Assembly (NCBI RefSeq): GCF_020740795.1
Contig: NC_067301.1
Coordinates: forward strand, 6,772,501-6,836,500
DNA length: 64,000 nt
Reading direction: 5' to 3'
From: Apus apus
Taxonomy: Eukaryota > Chordata > Aves > Apodiformes > Apodidae
Shown here: one piece after another, positions 47,206 to 59,560 of the stretch
Position numbering within the stretch: position 1 is the first letter of the stretch
Layout of the letters: every line of letters starts with the position of its first letter
Translations under genes and position numbers: made by a program
The notes under the pieces: model-generated
Told to the model about the DNA's origin: nothing
Seen by the model: only the letters and a program-made list of their open reading frames with translations
Databases searched by the model: none

Positions 47206-49291
47206 GGGAGAAGACCCTAGATTACTAACAGAGGCACTTCTAGAGCTCACAGTCCACTTGCTGCACTCATCATTACACACCTCAAGTGTCTGGTGGAACA
47301 GACATTTGGTGAATCAACCAAAAGGGCTGCTGGACTCTTCAGGTTCTTTCTCCCCAGTCTGTTACAAGAGGTGCCTGAGAAACCCAGCCCATGGTCCCAC
47401 CAGCAGCCAGCCAAGTTCTTGCCACCTTTGCAGGTGGGTCTGAATTTTACACCCACAGAAGCCCATGTTCCAGCCCTGGGTGGCTGCAAGTCAGAGAGGC
47501 TGATGCTGTAAAACTGATGCTTCCCAAAGGGTTTTGGATTCAACCCTTTTTGAAAATTCATAGAGAAGAAGGAGGAAGGCAGCAACGAAGAACAAGAAAC
47601 TCCAGTGAGAGCACAAGGTCTTCCTCCTCCAGACACCCCTGTGGTGCACAAGATGGCAGGTGCTTCCTCCTCCTGGTATCTCCACATGCCAGTTTGCCCT
47701 CAGATGCCCACTTGCTGAGCCTGCCCCTGCAGCAGATGGGAGCTCCCTGTGCCTGTGCACAAAGCAGATTAAAAAGCTCAGGAACCTGCTGAGAAAGACA
47801 CAGAGCCTGAGATCATTCACTTTTCCAGGAGGCAGAACAGATGAGTTTGATCTTCTCTGCTGATGGTTTCCAGCTGGCCCAGGTTGTGGCCGTGGGAGTT
47901 TGTGCCTGCCCAAAGCACCACACAGAAATGTGACCTGGGGGGACTTCACTGGCATCAACCTTTTCACCTCCTGCCTGTTTTGTGGTCGCTTCTTCCTGTC
48001 TTCCCTTCCCCAGTCCCTATGTAAAATGTGTTACAAGCCACACAGCTCGAGGTTTAACATCAAAATGCAGCAGCATCTTCGGGTCTGCCCTTCCTGAAGA
48101 CACAGAGGATGCTTGGGAAGCAGTTCCCTGGATCATCTGAGAAGCACCTGGATGCAGAGGAGCCCAGCTGAGGGAAGGACAAAGAAAAGCTTCTCCTGGG
48201 GCAGGGAGTGACCGTGTCCTAAGGAATCAAAGGCATGGGGGCCAAATTCTTTTCACCTCTAACCACTGCTGGCTTGAAAATTTCTTCTTCTTCCAGTCGT
48301 GCTGCTCTTTCCTACCCCACCCAAACTGGGGATCAACCTGTTTTCCATCATTTCAAAGGGACTCCAGATCAGGGGCAGGGTGGGTGGTTCCCCACTGAGC
48401 TGATCTTCTCTCTGGGACCAGAGACCTGGCAGAACATTCCCGTGATAGCCTGGAGACCTGAGTCTCTGGGGACACTAATCCTTCTTTCTCTGAGGGCTCT
48501 GTCATCCAGGCCATGTCCTGCAAGAGGAAAACCCTGAGCCTGCCTCTTCTTCATGTAGGAGCTGGGCTTCCCTTTGCTGCTCTGGAGGGGGGGATGGTAT
48601 TTTTTTGCAGCACCATTAATTAGAGCCTCTCCAGCTGCATCAGTGCACAGAGCTCACCTGACACCAGGTGAAGACAGGAGGGGATTGAACCTCCTTGCTC
48701 CAGGGCTGCTGGCAGTTGTTGCAACGGCAGGAGCTCAACAGAAGCTGCTGAGCTGAGTGTTGCCCTTGCACTTGGGTGGCCTCAGAAGCCTGTGCTGAGC
48801 TTCTGCTCCACATCCCCTCTTACCAGTGCACAAGCTGCCTGCTTCATAACCAGCACTCTGCCCATCTGAGCTTCTTGTCCATCAATAGCTGGGACTGAGA
48901 CTTGACTGTCCATCCCCAGTGCCACCAGGCTTGACTTCAGTCACCCAGGTAGAAGTAGCACTGTTCACTTTTGACTGAAACATGCTGAAGAAACCCTCCT
49001 CCAGGAGGTGAATTCTGCTGGTTCCCTGCACTCACTGTTCCTGTTGAGTAGCACTTCTTGCTCAGCTCAGTGCCCACACCTCAAAAGCTTTGTTTAGTTG
49101 GACCCTGGTGGGGCTTGCAGGATGGAGGGACCCCTCAGCTGCATTTGTTTGCTGGCAACCATTACAGGCTGCATTTACTGTCACAGAGCCTGGAGGTTTT
49201 CATGTGTTAAACCCCTGTGGCACCACAGGATTATCTGCCCCTTTTACTCCACCTGCTCCTAGAAAGAAGCCTGATTCCTGGGAAGGTCTTT
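47206..49291. other. Intergenic, nothing recognised
   Basis: About 2 kb of unique sequence. Open frames reach 158 codons but lack domains and overlap each other on both strands. Confidence 0.45.
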
Positions 49292-49473
49292 GCTGGACCA
49301 GGTTGCCCAGAGAAGCCGTGAATGCCTCCCTGGAGGTCTTCAAGACCAAGTTGGATGGAGCTTGGAGCAACCTGATCTAATGGAAGGTGTCCCTGCCCAT
49401 GCAGGGGGTTGGATCTGGATGATCTTTAAGGTCCCTTCCAACCCAAACCATTCCATGATGAGGATGATTCTAT
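49292..49473 (+). mobile_element. CR1 LINE 3' end
   Basis: Sense, 'accaggttgcccagagaagc' to CATTCCATGATGAGGATGATTC. The tail spacing is irregular. Confidence 0.88.
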
Positions 49474-50885
49474 GATGAAGAATGAGACAGCCAAACTGTC
49501 AAGTCTCTTGATACCAGATCTGAACTTGGGCTCCTTAGTACTCACCTCCCAGTAGATTAAGGCTCCATTGACACCTTTGTTTAGGTAAGAAATCCTTGTG
49601 CTCCATCATCCCTTGCCTTCTGAAATGAAAATGAGCCTGTCTATGAAATCTTTTTATGCCACAGTGTCAAAGGGCGTGGAAAAGACTGAGGTGCTCTGTG
49701 TTTTCATGTCCCTCTCACTTTTCCCCACCAAAGTCTGCCCTGAAACACCCCAGCAGAACCTGTGGGAGTGCAGCACTTCCCAGAGCAGAGGAAGATACAG
49801 CCAGGGATGTGCACGGGGTGGGAGGGAATGCATCCAAGGGCACAGAGTGAGCTGGATGAAATTACTGTGAAAAGACTGGTTTTGATCACCCTCGAAAGGT
49901 CATGATGAAGAAGGAGGTTTGTGGTGCCTGGGAAGACAACCTCAAACATCTCACCCATCTTCCAGAGGGAAAAGAAAGGGAGCTTGGGGAACTACAAGCC
50001 AATAAGCTTCACTGCAGCCCCTGGGAAGGTCATGGGAAAAAAATCCCCATGGCAGGTACTTCCAGCCATACCCTGGTAGCTGTGGCTTGATGTGCTTTTC
50101 TGAGCAGCCTCTGGCTGGAGAGACACTGTAGAGGTGTGATCCAAGTGGAAAAACATCCCCTTCAAGACCTGCCCACCCAGAGAACCCCTCCGTGAGGAGG
50201 GATGAGCTGGGGGGGTTGCTGACCACTCCAGCCACCACAGGGCAGCTGGCAGAGCTTTCTTCCAGCTGGAGGCATCTCACAGGACACCCAGGCCCTGGGG
50301 CTGGGGCATGTTTGGAAGATGATGTCAGGGTTACGTGCAGAGCTTTATCAGGCAATAAATGTTGATATTCCTCAGCCCCGATTGCCAGGGTGTTGCTGGA
50401 AATGGTTTGTTATTTTAATAACAAGATGAAAGACGGGCAGGAGAGAAAGCAAATGTCCTCAGAAGGGCTCCAATAACTTGAATCCTACCTGACTGAGCAG
50501 CAGCCTTTGGCCACATCCTCCCCTGAAGCTTCACTGCAGGTGAGGGTGTTTTGTTGGGCAGCTTTGGGTCCTTTGCCAGTTTGGCCTCGAGGCTGATCAG
50601 CTGAGCTCAGGAAACAGGAACTGCAATTGCCCCACTTCCCACTGAGCAAACATTATTCCTGCTGTAAATTCTTTCAGGCAGGGCTCCTATCTCTTGGATT
50701 TTATTTCATCCCAGGCATGCTGATGCCCAAGAAACCAGCAGTGTCATCATTACGTTTAAGCATGAAATCGTCCAGTCTCTTTTCAAGCCCAGGTATCTCC
50801 TGACATCCTGTGCTCACAAACCACCCACCCTGTGTTGCTGCCCTGGAGATCCTCTGCTCCCTGGCTCATTTCACTGCTCTTTCAG
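49474..50885. other. Intergenic, nothing recognised
   Basis: Unique sequence. No exon or element signature. Confidence 0.45.
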
Positions 50886-51385
50886 AGAATCATAGAATCA
50901 CAGAATCACCCTGGTTGGAAGGGACCTTGAAGATCATCAGGTCCAACCATCACCTAAATCCACCAACCATAACCTCATCTACCTGTTCAGTGCTTCAATC
51001 ATGTCCCTCAGCACCACATCTACATTTCTTTTAAACACTTCCAGGGATGGTGACTCCACCACCTCCCTGGGCAGCCTGTTCCACTGTCCAACCCCTCTTT
51101 GGGTAAAGAAATTATTTGATATCCAGTCTAAACCTCCCCTGGTGCAGCTTCAGGCCATTTCCTCAGGTCCTGTCATCATTCACTTGAGAGAAGAGCCCAA
51201 CTCCCACCTCCCTACAACCTCCTTTCAGGCAGTTGTAGAGAGCAAGGAGGTCTCCCCTCAGCCTCCTCTTCTTCCAACTAAACAACCTCAGTTCCCTCAG
51301 CCTCTCCTCAAAGGACTTGCTCTCCAGACCCTTCACCAGCTTGGTGGCTCCTCTGGACACACTCCAGCAACTTGACATCCCTCTT
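50886..51385 (-). mobile_element. CR1 LINE fragment
   Basis: Antisense, GAATCATAGAATCACAGAAT, then 'aggtccaaccatcacctaaa', ending at 'gcaacttgacatccctcttg'. It matches 6874-7336 but extends further 5'. Confidence 0.94.
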
Positions 51386-51387
51386 GT

Positions 51388-52026
51388 AGTGTGAGGGTGG
51401 TGAGGCACTGGAACAGGTTGCCCAGAGAACAGCATCCTGGCCTCCATCAGGAATGGTGTGGCCAGCAGGAGCAGGGATGTGATTCTCCCCCCGTGCTCAG
51501 CACTGGGGAGGCTGCACCTTGGGTCCTGTGTCCAGTTCTGGGCTCCTCACTGCAAGAAGGATGTTGAGGTGTTGGGGAGGTCCAGAGAGGACAACGAGGC
51601 TGGTGAAGGGACTGGAGGGAAAGTCTGATGAGGAGAGGCTGAGGGAGCTGGGGTTGTTTAGCCTGGAGAAGAGGAGACTCGGGGGGGACCTTCTCACTCT
51701 CTACAACCACCTGAAGGGAGGTTGTGGTCAGGTGGGGTCTGGGCTCTTACCCAGGCAACCAGTGACAGGACCAGAGGGCCTGGACTGAAGCTGCTCCAGG
51801 GGAGGTTTAGGTTGGATATCAGGAAGTATTTCCTCTTGGAAAGGGTGATCAGACATTGGGATGGGCTGCCCAGGGAAGTGGTGGAGGCACCATCCCTGGA
51901 GGTGTTCCAGCAAGGCTGGAGGTTTCACTTAGTGCCACGGTCTGGAGATGTGGGGGTGTTGGTCATAGCCTGGACTTGATCTTAGAGGTCTTTTCCAGCC
52001 TCGGTGATTCTGTGGTTCTGTGATTC
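51388..52026 (+). mobile_element. CR1 LINE, ORF2 C-terminus plus 3' UTR
   Basis: Sense copy joined head-to-head to the preceding antisense one. Translation gives [20 protein letters not shown] and [20 protein letters not shown]. It ends GTGATTCTGTGGTTCTGTGA. Confidence 0.92.
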
Positions 52027-52652
52027 AGTCACTCCCAGCTCTTTTTGGTGGGCTGTGGAACTCAAGGAGGTGCCTCTGCTCACCCTGCAGGGCCCCGTGG
52101 CCTCCGCGCAGCTTCTGCTCTGCACAAATCTGCAGAAATTTGATCCCTTGAGACCTCTGACTGCTTCCATTTTTTTCTGCGAGGGGTCCCAGGTTACAAA
52201 GGTCCCTCATACGGATCAACGGTCCAAGAGAGACAGCAGGGATGGGCCTGAGACCAGGCCAAAACCAGCGTGATGGATTCAAACAACAAAGCTCAGTGGA
52301 GCCTCCTCCCTTGACCCGCAATCCCATTTCTGTTTGGTGTTGAGTGTTTTACTTCCCCAGCAGATATCTGCCCCAACAGTTCCGCCTGTTGGAAAGGACA
52401 ATCTGGCAGTCAAGGCTGGGAATTCTTATCTGGAGACCTATGAGCAGCTCCTGGCTCCGGGTGTCACCGCGCTGGTGCCTGCAGGGAGGCCGTGGAAGAT
52501 CAAGCTCTGCTGCCGAGTTAGAGCTGTGGGAGGAGGTGGGGAGCCTGCCCAGGAGCAAGAAAGATGCAAAAAAGATTGACCAGATCTTCTCCGATAACCT
52601 GAAGAGACAGGACCTTGAATCCCTGGCTGGGATGAAGAAGGAGCTGCCCCAT
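52027..52652. other. Short unique stretch with two open frames
   Basis: Overlapping plus-strand frames (52334-52579, 81 codons; 52344 onward, entering the next CR1) are not CR1-like. One reads NSYLETYEQLLAPGVTALVP. I do not recognise either, and there is no clear splice context. Confidence 0.4.
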
Positions 52653-53075
52653 CCAACCTGCCCTTCAACACTGCCAGGGATGGGGCAGCCACAGCTTCCC
52701 TGGGCAACCTGGGCCAGGGTCTCACCACCTTCACACTCAAGAATTTCCTCCTCATGTCCAACCTCAATCTCCCTCTTCCAGTTTTAGTCCATTTCCCCTC
52801 ATCCCATCCCTCCCTGCCCTTGTCCCAAGCCCCTCCCCAGCTTTCCTGGAGCCCCTTCAGGCACTGGAAGCTGCTCTAAGGTCTCCCTGGAGCCTTCTCT
52901 TCTCCAGGCTGAACACCCCAACTCTCCCAGCCTGGCTCCAGAGCAGAGCTGCTCCAGCCCTCCCATCATCTCTGTGGCCTCCTCTGGACTCCCTCCAACA
53001 GCTCCAAGTCCTTCTTGTGTTGGGGACCCCAGAACTGGCCCCAGCCCTGCAGGGGGGTCTCACTAAGGTGGAGCA
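52653..53075 (-). mobile_element. CR1 LINE fragment without its tail
   Basis: Antisense, starting inside the element at 'ccccatccaacctgcccttc' and running to 'gccctgcaggggggtctcac'. The inverted 3' tail and the last ~100 bases of the element are missing. Confidence 0.9.
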
Positions 53076-53939
53076 GAGGGGAGCAAACCCCTCCCTGACC
53101 CTGCTGCTAAGGAAGCAGATGAATGCTAAGAGGAACACTGGGATTCAGTGTATCCTTCTATCCATGGAACAGGAGAGCAGAAAGGATGCTAATCTGATCA
53201 AATAATACCTCACCATGACTGGTGGCTGGACTGAAAACACCAGGACAGACCTGCCCCATCCATTCTGATTCCAGTATCTGATAGTGGAAATACCCCAGGC
53301 AGAGGAACATGCTGAATTTCTCTTTCACATTCCTGAAAAAAAAACAAGATAAGCTCCTGGAAAGATCTAAGGCTACTTCTATCTAGCCCCTATTCTATTT
53401 CGTCAGAAGCCCTGGCAGTCACACCAACTATTTAATGTAAACATTCCTTGGCTATGCCATTGATTTTATAGGCTTTTTATTGCTTATAAACCTGAACACG
53501 TCACCACTGGCACTTTATTTGACCCTCGTTGTGGTTAAAATATTATCCAAGGGACAATCACACCTTTGTGTGTTCAGTGCTTGCTGAGCTCTCCTGGCAT
53601 TCGTGGGACTGGTCCCCCATCCAGGGACAAGACCAGTGCCATCAGAATTCCCTGCCAGCATGTTGCACGTTTCCCAGCATAAGTTCTTGACACTGAAACT
53701 TCCTTTCCTCAGCAAAAGTTTCATCTTAAATCACCAAAACCCTTCTTCTGCTTCCCAGGGGGAGGCGAGCCAGGAATTCACCATGCTACACAAAAATAGA
53801 TCTAGGACCTTGTTTTCAGCCTTCACACCTTTGAGCATTTGAAAGGAAGGAAATGGTTTTGATAGAGAGATCATTTTTATTTTTTTTCTGCTTGCCTCAA
53901 TTTTTGCCTGGATTTGAACGAAATTAAGCTTTTAGGAAA
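53076..53939. other. Intergenic, nothing recognised
   Basis: Unique sequence leading into the purine tract. Confidence 0.45.
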
Positions 53940-54372
53940 GGAAAAAAAGACAAAGAAGACGAAGATGGAGAGTAAGACTGAGGAGAAGGAGAAGGAGAAG
54001 GAGAAGGAGAAGGAGAAGGAGAAGGAGAAGGAGAAGGAGAAGGAGAAGGAGAAAGAAGGAGAAGGAGAAGGAGAAGGAGAAGGAAGAGAAGGAGAAGGTG
54101 GAGAAGGAGAAGGAGAAGGAGGAGAAGGTGGAGAAGGAGAAGGAGAAGGAGAAGGAGAAGGAGAAGGAAGGAGAAGGAGAAGGAGGAGAAGGAGAAGGAG
54201 AAGGAGAAGGAGAAGGAGAAGGAGAAGGAGAAGGAGAAGGAAGGAGAAGAAGAAGGAGAAGGAGAAGGAGAAGGAGAAGGAGAGGAAAAAGGAGAAGAAG
54301 AAGAAGAGGAAAAAGAAAAAGAAAAAGAAAAAGAAAAAGAAAAAGAAAAAGAAAAAGAAAAAGAAAAAGAAA

Positions 54373-54403
<31 letters not shown>

Positions 54404-54567
54404 GAAAAAGAAAAAGAAAAAGAAAAAGAAAAAGAAAAAGAAAAAGAAAAAGAAAAAGAAAAAGAAAAAGAAAAAGAAAAAGAAAAAGAAAAAGAAAAAG
54501 AAAAAGAAAAAGAAAAAGAAAAAGAAAAAGAAAAAGAAAAAGAAAAGAAAAAGAAAAGAGGTGGGAA
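53940..54567 (+). repeat. Polypurine tract, ~620 bp, two motif zones
   Basis: Nearly pure A/G. The first zone is GGAGAA-type repeats (about 53980-54300) with small interruptions. The second is AAAAAG repeats (about 54308-54560), very regular. All long open frames over it (Lys/Glu/Arg on plus, Phe/Ser/Leu on minus, up to 227 codons) are composition artefacts. Confidence 0.97.
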
Positions 54568-55381
54568 GAAGGAGGTTAATTGAAATAGAAGCAAAGAGAC
54601 ACAAAGTGCCTGCATAGAAGCAATACAGGAGTGAGACTGGGGGTTGTTGTGGGTGGGAACTGGGAAAGAAATTATGAGATTAGAATTTTAATATGATGTA
54701 AAGCTGGTTGGTTGAGAACACGGGTAGCTAGAACTAGAGGAGAGACCAAAAGTATGAGAAATATGTAGAAACTGATCACTTTTAAAGAAAAAAGAATGTG
54801 TTTTAAGAAAAACACATCTTACTATCCCAGAGAACTATGAGCTTCAGCAGATTAGGAGCAGAAATGGGCAGGCCCATCACACAGGGACCAAGAGAGTCCA
54901 GGGGCAGAAAGGTAAGGAATAAAGAAAGTTGGGGAAAGAGCCACATTGCAGAATTTAGGAGAAAAAACCCCCAACTAAACCAAACTCCATAAACTAAGGG
55001 GGGAAAAAAATAGGGTCTGGGTGTCAGTAGGAAAAAGACCAGAACTGGCAGCCTGTGGAGACCAGTGAGTGGAGGAAAAGGATCTCCCAGGCAAGGTCTG
55101 GAGAGTGATGTGGAAATTTGGAAGAGCTAAGCAGGGTAATGAGAAGAGTAAGAGACATTTTGGGTGAAATGCAAGGGAAATTTGAAGGAGAGCAGGCACA
55201 AAAGTCTGTGCATAACGTAACAGTGAGAAAAGAGACAATTTCACACTCCTGGTGATTGTAGAGTTAGTGATGGGCACAAGAGGAGTGAATTGCAGAGTAA
55301 CAAAGTGACAATGGGAACCAGAGGCAACGAGTGTGAAGTGCTGAACACAGGGAAGAGCAACCAGGTAGGAGGTCTAAGTCA
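54568..55381. other. Intergenic, nothing recognised
   Basis: Purine-leaning unique sequence to the right of the tract. No gene recognised. Confidence 0.45.
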
Positions 55382-55901
55382 GACCACACCTGGAGTGTTG
55401 TGCTCAGTTTTGGGCCTCATCCTACAGAAATGATGGGGACAGGCTGGAGAGGGTCCAGAGATGGGCCATGAGGATGCTCAGAGGATTGGAGGACCTGCCA
55501 TGTGAGGAGAGGCTGAGAGAGCTGGGCTTGTTCAGCCTGGAGAGGAGAAGGTTCAGGGGAGACCTTATTGCCATGACCCAGTCCATGAAGGGTGTCTGCC
55601 AAGAAGATGGAGACTCCCTTGTTACAAGGAGAAGGAAAAGCCAAGGGGTGGTGGGTACAAGTTGCTCCTGGCAAGATTCCCATTGGACTCCAGGAGAAAA
55701 TGTTTTCCCATGAGAACAGGTGGACATTGGAACAATCTCCCAAGGGAAGAGGTGGATTCCCCCACATGGGACAGGTGGAAGTCTCAGCCTGACAGGTGCT
55801 GGGCCACCTCATTTCAACTGGATGATTACCTGGAAAGGTTGGACCAGGTGATCCTCGGGGTCCCTCCCAACCTGGCATTCTGTGACTCTGTGGTTCTGTG
55901 A
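55382..55901 (+). mobile_element. CR1 LINE fragment, diverged subfamily
   Basis: Sense. The frame at 55468 gives [20 protein letters not shown] and [20 protein letters not shown]. It ends 'ctgtgactctgtggttctgt'. The body is distinct from the other copies, closest to an older CR1 type. Confidence 0.88.
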
Positions 55902-56849
55902 ACCATGCTGCAAGGCTCTGAGTGAACCAGTGCTTCATGGAATGACAGACTTGATTGAATCTGTTATCTCAGTGATCAAGAGCTGGAAAAAAACAAACCA
56001 AAACAGTGTTGGGATTTACTGGTCCACCAGTACCAGCAGCCCCTGAGCAGACCCTGGAGCCACCAGACCCAGGCATCTGTGCAGAACTGAAGGCAGGGAC
56101 TGAGCTCCTGGGAGAAGCACATTCATTCTGAAGCTGTTCTAGTGACACAAGAGAGAGGGGACTCACTCCCTTGAGGCACCTGGGTTTAACAGTTTAAGCA
56201 AAAAGGAAGTTTTTTAGTTAAAAGCTGAGCAGAAGGCCAAAGCTTGAGCTTTATTATTGCTCAGGTGCAAGACTGAGGGATTTCAGAGCAATCCAGACCA
56301 CACCTTCCTTCCCACTGCTCATAAGGGAAGAAGGTGATGATTTAGAAACAAGAATTCATAGATTCTAAAGCCTTAAAAAGACCCTTTTGCAAATCTAGTC
56401 TGAGCTTGGATATAACATATGCTAGAGAAAGACACACGTGTTAAGAATACATATGTAGTTAAGGAAGTGGATGTAAAATATGTGTTTAAGAAAGATAATT
56501 CAGGGAATACTTTAAACAGCAGACACTCATTCTCCCTTGCAAGCTGCTCCATTATTTAGTTACACACCCTAAAAAGAAATTGCATCTAAAACTTTGGTTT
56601 TATCTAACTAGCATTTTGCTACACCCTTGACATAAAATCCCCCTTTTTATCACTTAGCTTTCACTCCATGTAAATACCCACCTGTATTAGGAAGTCATTG
56701 CTTTTCCTTGATAAAAGAAGTTGTAAAACCCTCACTAATGCACAGCTCCTCTGTACAGGATCATCCTGGGAGGAACAGGTTTGGGAAAAACTGTGAGTTG
56801 TGGCAGAAGTAACAGGATTGCTTTGGTCTGACAGAACTCTGCACAGTTC
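55902..56849. other. Intergenic, AT-rich
   Basis: AT-rich unique DNA, especially 56400-56720. It could be a decayed element, but I see no LTR or terminal repeat structure I can support. Confidence 0.4.
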
Positions 56850-57043
56850 ATAGAATCACAGAAAGGTTTGGGTTGGAAGGGACCTTAAAGATCATCCAGT
56901 TCCAACCCCCCTGCATGGGCAGGGACACCTCCCAGCAGCCCAGGCTGCTCCAAGCCCCATCCAACCTGCCCTTCAACACTGCCAGGGATGGGGCAGCCAC
57001 AGCTTCCCTGGGCAGCCTGGGCCAGGCTCTCACCACCCTCAAT
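56850..57043 (-). mobile_element. CR1 LINE 3' end
   Basis: Antisense, TCATAGAATCACAGAAAGGT to 'ggccaggctctcaccaccct'. Confidence 0.93.
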
Positions 57044-57255
57044 AACAAAATGTCCTGATAAATGTGTGTTGCTTAACGTGGCCACTGTTACACTTGACCA
57101 AACACATCCTATAAATTGAAGCATATTTCCCCAAACAATTAAAAAAGTATATATTAGTGCTCCATAGCTTTTTGCCTCTTAAAACAATGTCCACAAGGGA
57201 GCAGACCTGGTGCAATGTACAGAAGTAATGGATTTGCAAGTCCTGAGCTTCAAAG

Positions 57256-57460
57256 AATCATAAAATCACAGAATCATTCCGGTTGGAAGGGACCTTAAAG
57301 ATCACCAAGTTCCAACCCCCCTGCCATGAGCAGGGACCCCCACCACTAGACCAGGTTGCACAAAACCTCATCCAACCTGGCCTTAAAAACCTCCAGGGAT
57401 GGGGCATCAACAACCTGCTGGGCAACCCATCCCAGCTCCTCACCACCCTTAGTCCAAAAC
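57256..57460 (-). mobile_element. CR1 LINE 3' end
   Basis: Antisense, TCATAAAATCACAGAATCAT, then 'ctgccatgagcagggacccc' (the subfamily of 10731 and 40845), ending near 'ctcctcaccacccttagtcc'. It is parallel to 56850-57043, about 210 bp away. Confidence 0.92.
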
Positions 57461-58282
57461 TTCTCAGGTCAGGACATGAAGCTTCCTGAAAACCTGATCC
57501 CAGAGCAGCACTCCTGGTGGTTCCAGGATGCTGGAGGAGCACTCAGAGCCAAGGTCATGGCAGCTGCTGAGAAAATCTTCTTGCATCAGGGCAACCCCCA
57601 AAGGCTGAGTGTGCATGAAGTTTGTCCCACTGGCCTCTTCTCTTCCCCAGCCCCCAGGGACAGACTTCACTCTCAGAGATGTGCTGATGTCCACTGCCAG
57701 CTACTCCTTTGAAGCTGAACTTGCAGATGCACCCAGGCAACACCTCCTTGCTGCAACGTGGGGAAACCTGCTTAGGATTCACTTTTTGATTTGGCTTCCA
57801 CGTAAACCTGATGGAGATGACCAGGGAAATCTGGGCACCGGTGCTGTCCTGTTCCCTCCAGAACACCTGCTGCAGGTGTATTCCAGCTGTTTGTCATCAA
57901 GGACACATGAGAATGCATCTTAAAGAAAGATTATGTGCAACAAGGGAAAAAGGACAAAGAATCTGTGATCACCTAGAAGGATTAAAAAGTGATTGCAGCA
58001 ACACTCGTGTTACTCTCCTGAAAAACTCAGAAGACAATTCTGCTGGTGAATGTGTTTCCCTTTGATCCTAGGAGGTGTTCTTTGAATCTGTTGTGATTTA
58101 ATGGCTATTGATGAAGTGACATGGGCAACAAAGTCTGATTTCTGGCTAAATCATTAAGTCTGACCCCCTGGCTTTCATCACCCCACTGGTGAAACTGCCA
58201 GCTCTGCCCAGGCAGCACCCACAGAGGGACCCTCGGAGGCCACCAGAGCTCCAGCCTGCAGCGTGGTTAGAGGCAGACTTCA
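57461..58282. other. Intergenic, nothing recognised
   Basis: Unique sequence. Open frames up to 134 codons begin in or run into the adjacent CR1 copies. Confidence 0.45.
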
Positions 58283-58753
58283 ACTGCTGGAAAGAGTCCA
58301 GGGCAGAGCCACAGAGATGCTGGAGGGAGTGGAACATCTCCCTGATGAGGAAAGGCTGAGGGAGCTGGGGCTCTTGAGCTTGGAGAAAAGGAGACTGAGG
58401 GGCGACCTCATCAATGTTTACAAATACATAAAGGGTGAGTGTCAGGAAGATGGAGTTCAGCTTTTTTCAGTGATGACCAGTGATAGGACAAGGAGTAATG
58501 GATACAAATTGGAGCACAGGAGGTTTAAGGTGAATATCAGAAAATTTTTTTTTACTGTGAGAGTGACAGAGCCCTGGGACAGGCTGCCCAGAGAGGCTGT
58601 GGAGTCTCCTTCTCTGGAGACATTCAAACCCCCCTGGACACGTTCCTGTGTGATGTGCTCTGGGTGACCCTGCTCTGGCAGGGGGGTTGGGCTGGGTGAT
58701 CTTTTGAGGTCCCTTCCAACCCCTGGGATTCTGTGATTCTGTGATTCTATGAC
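58283..58753 (+). mobile_element. CR1 LINE 3' part
   Basis: Sense. It encodes [20 protein letters not shown] and [20 protein letters not shown] in an open frame, then the 3' UTR and a GTGATTCTGTGATTCTATGA tail. Same subfamily as 23621 and 29742 but truncated closer to the 3' end. Confidence 0.95.
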
Positions 58754-59091
58754 TGAGAGGCAGAGAGCAGAAAGCAGCACAGAAATACTGTACAGACACT
58801 GTAGGAGGACCTGTTCACAGCTTTCCTACAGGATTTCTTGCTTTGTCCTGCCCTTTGCCCTCGTTACGGGTTGTGCGTCATCGTTAGGTACAGTGATAGA
58901 GAAGGAGATACAGATGTTGCTAATGAGATCCCCGAGCCAAGAGTTGGTTGTAAAAGTCAGGTGAGGAGAGGAGAAAGAAATCAGCAACAGACTGACTTTT
59001 ATACCTGCATTAGTGCTCAAACGTGAATGGAAAACCCAAGCAGATGCCACCACCCTCTCATCCTGAGGAGCCTGGGATGGTAGAGGTAGAA

Positions 59092-59560
59092 CCATAGAAA
59101 CCCAGACTGGTTTGGGTTGGAAGGGACCTTAAAAATCATCCATCATCCAGATCCAACCCCCCTGCATGGGCAGGGAAACCTCCCACCAGCCCAGGCTGCT
59201 CCAAGCCCCATCCAACCTGCCCTTCAACACTGCCAGGGATGGGGCAGCCACAGCTTCCCTGGGCAACCGGGGCCAGGGTCTCACCACCCTCACAGCAAAG
59301 AATTTCCACCTCATGTCCAACCTCAGTCTCCCTCTTCCAGTTTTAATCCATTCCCCTCATCCCATCCCTCCCTGCCCTTGTCCCAAGTCCCTCCCCAGCT
59401 TTCCTGGAGCCCCTTCAGGCACTGGAAGGTGCTCTCAGGTCTCCCTGGAGCCTTCTCTTCTCCAGGCTGAACACCCCAACTCTCCCAGCCTGGCTCCAGA
59501 GCAGAGCTGCTCCTGCCCTTGGATCATCTCTCTGGCCTCCTCTGGACAGGCAGCCACACA
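59092..59560 (-). mobile_element. CR1 LINE fragment
   Basis: Antisense, ACCATAGAAACCCAGACTGG. There is a small CATC duplication at 59138 ('atcatccatcatccag'). It continues to 'ccagcctggctccagagcag'. Confidence 0.94.

Noticed and set aside
53914..54615. Several 160-227-codon frames on both strands
   Set aside because: All come from GGAGAA and AAAAAG repeats; open in several frames at once, as simple repeats are.
55902..56849. Possible solo LTR in AT-rich DNA
   Set aside because: No TG...CA ends with target-site duplication and no paired copy in the window.
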